The translations under genes and the position numbers were made by a program. 64,000 bases of DNA from Yponomeuta sedellus (taxonomy: Eukaryota; Arthropoda; Insecta; Lepidoptera; Yponomeutidae). Where the stretch lies: positions 17,807,878-17,871,877 of the forward strand of contig OW203740.1 in assembly GCA_934045075.1 (NCBI GenBank), read 5' to 3'. Of the stretch, positions 35,612 through 47,600 are shown one piece after another. The notes below the pieces were generated by a model. That model did no database searches. It was not told the origin of the DNA and saw nothing but the letters and a program-made list of their open reading frames with translations. Within the stretch, counting starts at the first letter, position 1; the number at the start of each line of letters is the position of its first letter.

Positions 35612-38600
35612 TGAGAGTAGGTACGCGTGCCCATGGCGAATAATAATAATAAGTATATATCGCTTCATACAGTGCTGTCGTCAATATTTGTGTTATCCCG
35701 TAGAATAATGTTTTAAGTCCTTTATGTACCCTATTTAGAAAATATTTGGAATTCAATGGAAAACTGAATCTGATATTTTTTTTTGTAAATCTAACCAACT
35801 CGCAAGGCACGTTAAGCCGTTGGTGCCAGCTATCATGTAATCGCAGTCGTTAAGCCATGTCAGAAGCCTTATGGTAACTTCTGACAGTACGGCCCGCCAC
35901 TGTCTTACAATCCTCCACCAACCCGGACTTGTCCCACGTTGTGGAGTATAACACTTTCCTGCGATACAGGAAGAGACCCGTGCCCCAGCAGTGGGGAATT
36001 ACAAAGGGAATTACATTGATACCATACCATATTACTCTCCAAAGAGTTCTAATCTAATCTGCATTCGCTTTATTAGTTCATTCCTATTGGTATAGACTCC
36101 AATAACATGTTGACTTGAGTTTAACACTTACAGCCTTAGCCTTATTTACAATAACACGACTTTTTGAAAACGCTCCACAAATGCAGTATAAGTTGGTCTT
36201 TCCCTATGCAACAGACTAATTAAACTGCTTTCCAGGAGGCTTTTAGTGGAATAGTGTTATTGTGAATAACACCATTATAGTATGTCTTCTTCTGGCAGCC
36301 ATCCAAAGCTACTCAAGCCAACGTGGAGGCTCTGACCGCTGCCCTCATGGCGCGCGGGAAGGAGCTGGAAGAGGCTCAGGCGGAGATCAAGGAGCTGCAG
36401 TCCAAGATCATGGCTCTGCACGAGGACACCGATGACAAGGACCTGCTGAAGGCCCAGATTGACATTTACATGTGAGTAAGAGATGAGCATGCCTACGTGA
36501 TTTGTATGTTTTAGCATATACATATTGTATTCGGAGTGCTTAGTGCGAGTTTGACAGATCCAATCGAATAACTTTACTATCGCATTAATCGAGCATTGAG
36601 TAGTGAGTATGAGTAAATTAACCGTTCGAACTGGCAAAACGCTGTCACAGTACAATTCGCACTCGCGTTTATTCGTGTTTTCGCTGGTAAACGTGTTCAC
36701 TTCTCAACGTAAACCATTACAACTCGCACTCAGCAATTTTAATTTCCATACTTGTCGCTAGGTGGCGCTTCCTCGATGCCATAGAAATGTGAGTTTACGT
36801 TAACGCGATCGAGTAGTTAAAAAACTCGCACTAAGCCCTCTGTTCTATTTTATTCTATTCTTATCTCTTCTATTCTGTTCGTTCCGTTGCGTTCCGTTCC
36901 GTTCCATTCCATTCTATTCTACTCTAGTCTACTCTATTCTATAAGATTCTATTCTATCCCATTCTATCCCATAGGAGAGGTCCTATCTTATCATATTATT
37001 ACTGTTAGTTAATACACAAGCAGCTTTTAACTGATGCGTTTATATCCTATGCTATCCTGGCCTGTCCTGTCCTGTTCTGTCCTTTCCTGTCTTGTCCTGT
37101 CTTGCCGTGTCTTGTACTTTTTTGCTTTCTGTTCCGTTCCATTCCGTTTCGTTTTGTTCTGTTCTGTACTATTGTAAGAGATACGGGTTTCTCTGCAGGA
37201 GCGACTTCGAGGCGGAGCGCGAGTCCCGCGAGAAGATGGCCAGCGAGCGTGAGACGGTCGCCGCGGATCTGCGGAACGTGCAGAAGCGGAACCAGGAGCT
37301 TCTGGCCATGGTATGGATTTATTTTTATCCAGCCTAAAAACGTCCACTCAAACTTCAATGAGAGAGAGTGTGGGCTTAATTGCCATGAGTGCCCACCGTG
37401 GATTTCTAGCGCAGAGATATTTGTACACCTCAGACAGTCGGGTTTCCTCGCGATGTTTTCCTTCACGGTTAGCAGGAAGAGTCCCGTGCTTCAGCAGTGG
37501 GGACATACAAGGGTTGATATCGTTTCCATCAAAACGCTTCATGTCGACCTCATTAACAAAAACACTATTCCACTAAAACACTCCTAGAGGCGTTTTTTTT
37601 AATCTGAGGTTACGTCTTATCCTTATAAAATCTTCACCACAGACTACACACCAATGCGGTGGCGGTGGCGGTCCATACATAAGTCCATATAAATACTACT
37701 GCCTTTGCGTATACGTAATGAGATGATTTGTACAGCGTCGAATGGAATCTTCACCTCACATTAGATGGATGAAGGGAGCACTCATTACGGACATTCTTTA
37801 GATGGTGTAAGCTTGCCCAGCACCTATACCTACTTGACAGCTTAGCCCACAGAAAAGACTAGTCAATAAAGGCGAAGTCAACATAGCCGCGGGTTTCCTT
37901 ACGAAATACTACTGCAGTAAATCTTTAAATAAAATAAGGAAAAAGTGTGTTTTTTGCTCACGGTGACATATTTGCTAGTAAACAGTGCTAGTGAAGGCAC
38001 AATATAAATAACAGTTGCTAGGAAACCAATAAAGAATATAAATAAAAAATAGGAACCGAACACATTGAGTCTTTGCTCATGTTCTTGACCTTATTCTTAA
38101 CATAAATGGCATATCCTTGTAAGCGCTGGAGGTACAGTGCTACACAAGAAATAAGTCTCGCGGATGTACCTGCGCAGATGACCAAGTTTTGGATGTGCGG
38201 CAAGTTGATCGACCAATCAGATAGTTTCATTTTATGGCAGGCCGCGCGCCTTTGTTGCTGTTGGTTGATTCAACGTCATCGATGCCGGTGACTATTAGTT
38301 TGGCAATATTAGCGTGACCGAAATAGGTAGCGCCACTGTCAATCAATTTGCACCTTAACCGTATCGGTTAAAGATCATGTTGAATGTACTTATAGCTTCG
38401 GGTACCTTCGTTACACTTCTTCCTAGTCTGCGCGAACGTAGATTCCCGAAGGGACTTTTATGATGTGTAGTACACACTTACTTCAAGTCTTCTAAAACTA
38501 CGTAGATTTTGTAGAACTTTTTCTTCTTGTTTTCCGAAAAATGACGAGGAAAAGATTGGAACAGTAAGTTTTCCGGACTTCCTTCTAAATTATTGGGTGT

Positions 38601-41600
38601 GAATTAAGAAAGTTATTCGTGGTGTCTTATTTTTAGGACGCCAGGGCTTAGGTGGATACGAGGGGCGGCTGAAAAATTTTGAGCCTAAGTACTTCTAAGA
38701 ATCACTAATGACTCGCAATGTGCATCACTAATTGCGCGTATTCTAAGTAGTATAAATACCAAGTTTCATGTCATTATCATCATTACGGAGCACGTCGCAG
38801 CAGTCGAGCAACATCTCCGAGCCTACTTCGCAGCACCGATGGCCCCGGCTGAGGACCCTGTGGTTTTCACGCCCGGCCAAGTGCAGCGGATGATCCAGCG
38901 CACCAAGCCAAGGAAAGCACCGGGCCAGGATCGCATAACGAACACGGCGCTCCGGCACCTCCCGCAACGCTCAATTGCGGCCGTGACGCGCCTGTTCAAT
39001 GGCATCCTGCGCACCGGTCACTTTCCACAAACGTGGAAAACTGGCCTGGTCATCCTCTTGCCCAAGCCGGGCAAGAATCCACAGAAGCCCGAAAGCTACC
39101 GGCCCATCACGCTGCTGAGTACCCTCTCGTAGGTGTTCGAAAAGCTCCTGCTGCATCACCTGCTCCCGCACGTCCAGCCTCGTCCGGAACAGTTCGGGTT
39201 CCGGCCTGAGCACTCGACGACGCTTCAGCTCACCAGGGTACTGCACGACATGACGGTGCGCCTCAACAAAAAGGAGTGCACCGTCGCAGTACTCCTGGAT
39301 ATGGAGAAGGCGTTTGACAGGGTATGGCATGAGGGGTTGCTGTACAAACTGTCGACGTCCGCTGCCCCTCGACGTCTCACCGCGGTCGTGGCCTCGTTCC
39401 TGAGGGATCGCCGCTTCAGAGTGGCGGTGGAGGACGCCGTGTCCGAGGAGCGCCACATCCTTGCCGGCGTCCCCCAGGGAAGCTGCCTGTCCCCGGCCTG
39501 TTACGCCCGATACACCGACGACATACCAGTCCCGGAGGGCGTCCAATTGGCGCTATACGCCGACGACGCCGCCTACCTGGCGTCGTCCATGTCACCTAAG
39601 CACGCTGCAACCAAGATGCAGCGTGCCCTCGACGCTCTCCCCGACTGGCTGAAGAAGTGGCGTTTGTCGGTCAATGTCGGGAAGACACAGGCCATGCTGA
39701 CAGGCCGCTGCCACCCGCCGCCGCCGCTCCGGCTGCACGGGCGGGTCATCGAGTGGCAGAACCAGGTGAAATACCTGGGGGTCACCATCGACCGTGGACT
39801 AACGATGGCTGCGCACGTCAGCGCAGTCGTCAACCAGGTGAAGGTGGCGCGCGCGAAGCTGCGTCCAATCTTCACCTCCCGCCTCCCTCTGCGAGCGAAG
39901 CTCGGGGTCTACAAGACCTATGTCAGGCCCCGCCTCACGTACGCTGCGCCGGCATGGTTCGCGCTTGTCTCGGAGTCGAATAAGAAGCGGCTCCGAGCCC
40001 AGGAGAACCTCTCCCTACGCACCATCGTCGGCGCACCTCGCTACGTGAGGAATGCGACGATCGCGAGGGACCTCAAGTGGGAGGAGCTGGACGCTTTCGT
40101 GGCGCGGCTGGCGACCGATATGTTCGCGCGTGCGGACCGGTCGCAGCTGCAGCACCTGCGCGGGCTGGCGCCACTGCACGCGCGACCGCCCGACAGCCGC
40201 GCCAAGCGCGTCCCCCGAAGCCTGGTCGAGTCCACGGCCAACTCGGTCTAAAGAAGACCACCTGCGACCCCTAGTGAAGACCACCGCCTGGAAGGCCACC
40301 CATTGACCTGTCCGTTGCCGCGGACAGCGGTAGATCCCTCGGGAAGAGGGCCACGCCCTGACCCCGACCCTCCACTTTCCCCAGGGGGAAGTGTGAGAAG
40401 ACCGCGAGATGATGAGATGATGATTATCATCATTACGCTTCTAGTAATTGAACATTAAACAACACCATGTCTGAGTCATCCGCGCTTTGCACGAAATTGG
40501 AGTACAGAGCTGTCATAAAATTCCTCACCAAGAAGAACAAAACGCCGACAAAAATATTTGAAGAAATGTCTGCAGTTTATGGGTATTCTGCACCTTCATT
40601 TGCCACCGTAAAACGTTGGACACGTGAATTCAAACACGGCAGGGAGTCGCTCGAAGATGACCCCAGGTCAGGACGTCCAAACACCGCCGTTACCGAAGAA
40701 AATATTGAAAAAGTGAAAAACCTTGTTCTGGAAGATCGGCGAATCAAGATGTGGCAGATAGCTGAATCCATAGGCATCAGCAAGCAGCGAATTGGTGACA
40801 TTTTGCACAATCGTTTGCACATGAAAAAGGTGTGCGCGCGATGGGTGCCAAAAATGCTCACGCCACTGGACAGGCAGCGTCGAGTCACAACTTCGAAGGA
40901 GTTTTTGGACATCTGTGGCGATAATCCTGACGGTGTTTTTTCTCGCCTCGTCACTGTCGATGAAACATGGATCCGGCAGTACGATCCGGAGTCAAAACAA
41001 GAGTCAATGCAATGGATAGCAAAGAGAGAAAAGCCGCCACGGAAATTCAAAGTGGAAAGATCGGCTTCCAAGCTCATGGCCACTGTTTTTTGGGATTGCG
41101 AAGGAATTTTGTTCATCGACTACCTTCCCAAAAATACTAAAGTGAACGGAGACTATTACGCCGTATTGTTGACAAAAGTCCGTCAAGTGGTTGTCGAGAA
41201 AAGGAGAGGCAAACTGGCGAAAGGAGTCCTGTTTTTGCAGGACAATGCGCCCGTGCACACTGCCCGAGTTGCGAGACGTGCCCTCGCCGAAACAGGATTT
41301 GAAGAAATCAACCACCCACCCTACAGTCCAGACCTGGCTCCTAGTGATTATTTCCTTTTTTCAAATTTGAAAAAGGACCTCCGAGGACGAAGATTTTCCA
41401 GTGACGAAGAAATGAAGGCGGCCGTAAACGAGCATTTTGAAGGCAAAGACGGCGAATATTTTTTTACCGAGTTAAAAGCTCTTTTAAACAAATGTAAGAA
41501 GTGTATTGAAATAGAGGGAGATTACATTGAAAAATAATTTTTTTATACATTTCTATCAGCATTTTTAATACCTTAGGCTCAAAACTTTTCAGCCGCCCCT

Positions 41601-44600
41601 CGTATGTATGGCCCGCCACGCCAGCGTCTCGTGTGTGTTATCCTTATGCGGTTTCTTGTGTTGTATTCCAGTTGGAAGTAGTTCGCGAGCTGAACCCTAA
41701 CATCTACCACAGCGCCATTACTAAGAAGCGCCCACTGAGCCGCACAGACGCCCCAGCCGGTTCTTCCACACCTGCCCGCGCGGCCGCTACCGGTAACATG
41801 GTAAGATACATTTTTTTTGTGATTACATGCGAATACTCAAATAAAAACCGCTAGTGGCATTTTTCCGAGCGCCTCCGTGCTTCGCAAGGCACGTCAAGCC
41901 GTTGGTGCCGGCTGTCATATAATGGCAGTCGTTAAGCCATGTCAGAGGCCTTATGGGCGGCTTGATAACTTCTGACAGTAAGGCCCGCCACTGTCTTACA
42001 ATCCTCCACCAATCCGGACTTGGCCCCCGTGGTGGAGTATGGCCTAACCTAGCCTACTATGCAGGAAGAGACCCGTGCCCCAGCAGTGGGGACAAGGGTT
42101 GATAACGTAACGTGTAACTCGAATAAATTTGGCAATGGTTGATTAAATTTCAATCGTGTCTTTTGTCGCTGCATACATTTTTTAAAGTATGTGGATAAAG
42201 ATAAAGATAGCCTTAAAGATACAAAGACAGCGAACACTTTATTGCACGACCAGAAAAAAAGAATTACGACGGTAAGCTTTGCTTTTACATTTTTTAACGG
42301 TGTACGCTAAAAATCATCGCTGCCGGGATATTCATGCGTGACTATGCTGCAGCAACAGCTGAGCGTAACACCCTTTATCAGGTCACAGTGTAATGCGAAG
42401 TATATTAGTAGTATGTACTTGTTTACCATAATGTCGTACTTATTATATCTGATAATAAACATATTATCCTTTCTTTCATAAGTATTTGTTTATTTTCATG
42501 ATAAGTAATTGCAATTAGTTCTGTAAATAAATACAATAATAATAACTAAAGTGGAGCTGGGCTGGTCATGTCAGTCGAATGCACCCGGACAGGTGGGCGA
42601 AACTCGCCACCGAGTGGGTGCCACACGACGGACATCGTAATCGAGGCCGGCCTAGAAGACGGTGGAGAGATGATCTCGACAACCATCTGCCGGAGTGGCC
42701 TGAGGTGGCCCAGGACAGGAAACTCTGGACTGAATTGGGGGAGGCCTTTGCCCAGCAGTGGGACACAAACATAGAGGCTACGTAAAAAAAAAATAATATG
42801 ATGTCAAATTGAATTCGCAGTCAGAAACTTTGCGTAATTGTTCACTTGTAGTTGTAATTCTTGTGTGAGACAATTTGAAGTTTAAAGCCTTAGCTCTCGT
42901 CCATAGCTGAAATGTTTGATTTGATTATTATTAATAATTATAATGGTAAATGGCCAAGCTATAAGCCAGCAAAAGCGTTTCCACGCCTTTCTTATCTATA
43001 TCATATACTATAACTACAATATTACTGAGATGGAGTGCTGACCTGACTATACTCACCATTCAACTCTGAACGCCAAGGCACGCAAGAAGCTGAAGACGGG
43101 CGTGCAAACAGACGCCGCGGGCATCGGTTCCACGGTGAAAGCAAAGGCGGGGAAGGCCCCAGTGACGAAGGATACGTCACCGCCGCCCTTGCGTTTTTCC
43201 TGCCCAGTGTGCGACGCGCCGCACCGCACGCTCAAAATGTTGCAAGACCATGTCGAGAACTGCCTACTTTGATAGTCTTTTTTTAGGCGATTTATTTATT
43301 TGGTAGGGTTAAAATATGTAGAGAGTTAGCGAATCAAGTTTCTTGTTTAACTAAACCAGTCGGAACGGAAGATTAATGCAACCCTTAGTAAATAATCCCA
43401 GTTTAATTACTAAGACTGAGTTCACACCAAAGTGACTGTTAGCCGCCGAAAGTGAGCGAGCGTTACGCAGATTATTGTATTTCCATACATTTCGCTTTCG
43501 TTCACATCTAACCGACACTACGCTATTACGCTATGCGTAGACGCTGATATTCGGGGGCCGATTAATATAGCGCGTCACTACGCGCCGCGCACGCTGATTA
43601 GCTTACGTGTATTAATATAGCGCGTCACTACGCGCCACGGACGCTGATTGGCTTACGTATATTAATATAGCGCGTCACTACGCGCCACGGACGCTGATTG
43701 GCTTACGTATATTAATATAGCGCGTCACTACGCGCCACGGACGCTGATTGGCCTACGTATATTAATATAGCGCGTCACTACGCGCCGCGGACGCTGATTG
43801 GCTTACGTATATTAATATAGCGCGTCACTACGCGTCGCTACACTAAGGGCCTGTTTCACAATCTGCAAATAAAGTTCCGGATATGCTATCCGCAACCAGG
43901 GCTGCCGTATGTTCTAAATTTGAAGCCATAAAAAACACACGCAATATAGGAATATTTATTTAAATTTAGAACAAACTGCAGCCCTGGTTGCAGATAGCTT
44001 ATCCGGAACTTTATTTGCAGATTGTGAAACAGGCTCTAACAATCGTGGGGTATAACAGGTACGAACGGATTAATGAGCCAATCAGAGCACACAAACAGGG
44101 CGACAGTCGATCCTCTCTGCCTCACATGCAAGAGGTCTCTGGTTCGAATCCCGGCTGGGGACAAAAAAAAGCCCAGGTCTTGGATGTTTACATGTTTGTG
44201 ATGTCGTTGTTTCTGGTTCCCACGACACAGGGTATCTTAGTCCTGGGGCCAGAAGCAATGCATGTGCTTGTATGTAAATGTTATGTTATGATTGGACGAT
44301 GGTTTACTTATTTTTTTTTTCTAATTGATTTATTAAAGAGTTTGTTCTACATTTTTAAATATGAAAATAATATTGTTTAGCATTAAAAGTTCTTGATGGA
44401 ACTCAAGGAATTATATAATTATGGCCAAAATTAATTCAAAATTTAATTGTGAAGTTCTTTCGCTGGATTTTCCTTTTCCGACTGTTTCGCTCATTGTAAT
44501 GATAAACAAATTTTTTTTATTAAATTGGGGTAATAATAAGTAAGATTTTGTTAAGAAAAATCTAAATAGTAGTATTTCCTGGGTTTATTAGCAAAATAAG

Positions 44601-47600
44601 TTTTCATGTAGTGTAGTTTTCTCCTCATTTGAAATAAGATAAAAATGGGGAAGTAACAAAAAGAGTAGAATAGAACAAACTAAAGCTCTGACCCGAAAAT
44701 GTTACGTAGTAAAAAATAATTAAAGGCATTTTGTGATGCATTTAGTTTTTGACATCATTATTTATTTTTATTGTTCGCGACATAGATAAGTTTATTGTGG
44801 CAACATTAATTTAAATTATTATGTTGTCACTATTGTTAATGGAGTTCGTGCCTTGCCGCTCCCGCACGTGGTTATTTGATCTATAATATTATAGTCTTAA
44901 AAATAGTAAATCTCGGATATAGTAAATTTTTAAATACAGTCCACTCAACCACACGTGTGTGCCACATTTATTTTGTCTCTTTAACTCTAATTTAATAATA
45001 AAATACAGTTTAATTTTCTGCCTATTTCATTATACTTTTATTATGAAATCTCGGTCCTTGCAATACTTTGAGTTTGGGTAAGAAAATACATCACAGATGA
45101 TATTTTGTTGCGCGTGTTGGCTGTTGTCTTAATATTCTAACTAAAAAAATGTTCAGTGACTTCGTTTATTGACCCCTTTGATACATGTAACGCTAATTAA
45201 AACTGTTTCTATACGGATGTATGCTCGTTTATTACATTTTTAAAATTTTCCGACGTTTCTGCACTTTTACAGGTGCCGTGGTCTTGGTCATCCGAGCATA
45301 AATCCGCATAGAAACAGTTTTAATTATGTCTAGTGCTCGTGTTAACCTTAGAAAATACTATACGTGTAACGCTGCCAGTTATGGCGCTTAGGAGCGCTAA
45401 TTAGCGCCAGCAATGGAATAAAAAACTTGTATTATAATACGTTTATATGTAAAAGCAAGCATGAGAAATCTTATTAAAAAGTTAAAATTACTTTGCGGAA
45501 TTCCGCCAAAAATCCCACAAGCACTATGCGGTTAGCTAATGCACCGCCCTCCCTCCCACTTTTTCAAGCAGAAGCAAGACACGAGCACACCAACACCAAT
45601 ACTTGTGTGAGAAAACACCCGACGCCTCTAACACGAGGCATCCTCAGGCTCCCAAATGCAAAGGCTTGCAGTGGGAGGGAGGGCGGTGCATTAAGTAACC
45701 GCATAGTGCTTGTGGGATTTTTGGCGGAATTTAGCAAAGTAATTTTAACTTTTTAATGCTATTATGGATTTCCGCAAAGTAACGCCTGATTCCGTACAAC
45801 ATTTGAAATCTTAACAACTGTGACAACTATTTTTAGAACCTACTGTCTAGAACCTAGGATCAACAATCTATATAGGGCTTTAAACGATTTCCGCCAAAAA
45901 CGGTCGTTCTAAAAATAGTTATATTCTTTTTAAATTTCGAACCTCTTTATAATACTCTCTGTATTACGTATTTCAATGATGCCGGTAAGTCGCCCATTAG
46001 CTCAGTTGGGAGAGCGCTGGCACGGTTAGCCAGAGGTCGCGGGTTCGAGTCCCGGCATGGATGGAATTTTAGCCTCTAAGTAGGTTTTTAAGAATAGTTA
46101 CCACAGATATTAAGATTTCTCATGATTAATTAAAAAAAACGCGTTTAAAACAATTTATGATTTTTATTCCATTGGTGGCGCTAGTAAGCGCCCCTAAGCG
46201 CCTTAAAGAAAGGGAGTGAGCAGCTATTTGCATCTCGTTTATTCAATATCTGTATACTTAGTGTAGTGTACATAAAACACTTAGGGCCCGATCTGAACTG
46301 AGAATTTTACTGACTGAAATACTAAAGTTTAGTTCTGTCACGCTCTTAACTATTTACTTAGCGAAACTCTCTCAATGGTGTTATTGAGCAATAAACAATT
46401 TAAACCTATTTAGAGGTTAACAATTATTGCACAGAAATTCACGAATCACGATCGAATCGATCTCTCTCTATCCAAAATATGTCTAGTCTGTGGATGTGGT
46501 ATCAAGAGTACACTAGTGTACACATCCTAGGACTCAATCAATTTCCGCTAAAAATGCCCGTTATTCATTAAAGTCCTTGGTTGTGGATCCTAGGTGCTAG
46601 ACTGTAGGTTCCAAAAGTAGTTGTCACAGTTGTTAAGACCTGTGATATTCACTTTTTGAAGAAAACCTGTACTATTTTTATTTTTAATGCACTAACCCGT
46701 GCTAAGGACGATTTTTTTAAAATCTATTTTGAGGCTAAAAATTCCACCCATGCCGGGACTTGAACCCGCGACCTCTGGCTATCCGTGCCAGCGCTCTTTC
46801 CAACTGAGCTAATGGGCGACTCAGTTGGAAAGAGCGCGGGTACGGGTCGCGGGTTCGAATCCCGGCATGGGTGGAATTTTTAGCTTCTAAATAGGTTTAA
46901 ATTGCTCTAGCACGGGTTGGTGCATTAAAAAGAGTATAATAAAGAATTTTCAATCAGCTAATTCTGTATTGTGGGAGCAAGAGGCAAATAGTTATCCATT
47001 TCCTTTATTAAACTAATCGCGCCATACTAAAGATATCGCATGGCATACAAAAGTACCTGTGATTTTGATGTTGTACAGGTTACCTCCGAAATGCGCTATT
47101 CCTTGCACACCCAAATTTGAGTTTGTATTTTGCAATCACTTTGGTTTTTTTAACAGATTTTTTCTATGCAGCCAATAAACGTCCTACTGTAGGCCACAGG
47201 CCTTCTCTCAGAGAGAGAGTGTGGGTTTAATTACCACGCGTGCCCGCCGCGGATTGGCAATTTCAAGCCAAGGGAGTCAATTCCCGCCCATGCGAATTGA
47301 AAGCGTAGACGCAAAATATTTGATGGTTTAGACATTGGTCGCATAAAATAAGATAAGATAACTCGACATAGTCATTAGACATTTATTTTCTCATTTGAAT
47401 TCAATGTAGCATGGCGTTCAGAATACAGATTTTGGCTGTCGCTCGATTTTTTATGTATAATTCAAGGCTTAAGTTTTAAGACTCTTATACGAATTGTTTG
47501 CTAATGAAGTGAGAATTGACTCTCTGAGGTATTTGAGCACAGACACTCAGGTTTCTTTACAATGTTTTCCTTCACCGTCAGCGAGTGCTATTGCTACTAT

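Larger units (their letters stand above)
38659..41602 (+). mobile_element. mariner transposon, split by a LINE
   Basis: Terminal inverted repeats of about 31 bp (CGAGGGGCGGCTGAAAA...GAGCCTAAG) with one mismatch, flanked by TA dinucleotides (38657-38658 and 41603-41604). Without the LINE insertion the element is about 1.29 kb, the usual mariner size. It ends 69 bp before kenny exon 13. Confidence 0.92.

Noticed and set aside
35391..35810. 139-codon Leu/Ser/Phe-rich minus-strand frame
   Set aside because: Produced by the (GAAA)n microsatellite.
43034..43272. Both zinc fingers in one Kenny protein by splicing exon A into exon B
   Set aside because: Exon A has no usable GT donor between its last Cys and the TGA. 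The only GT upstream would cut the finger before its His-x3-Cys.
43561..43843. CRISPR-like array
   Set aside because: The 50-bp units are contiguous with no variable spacers, and the genome is eukaryotic.
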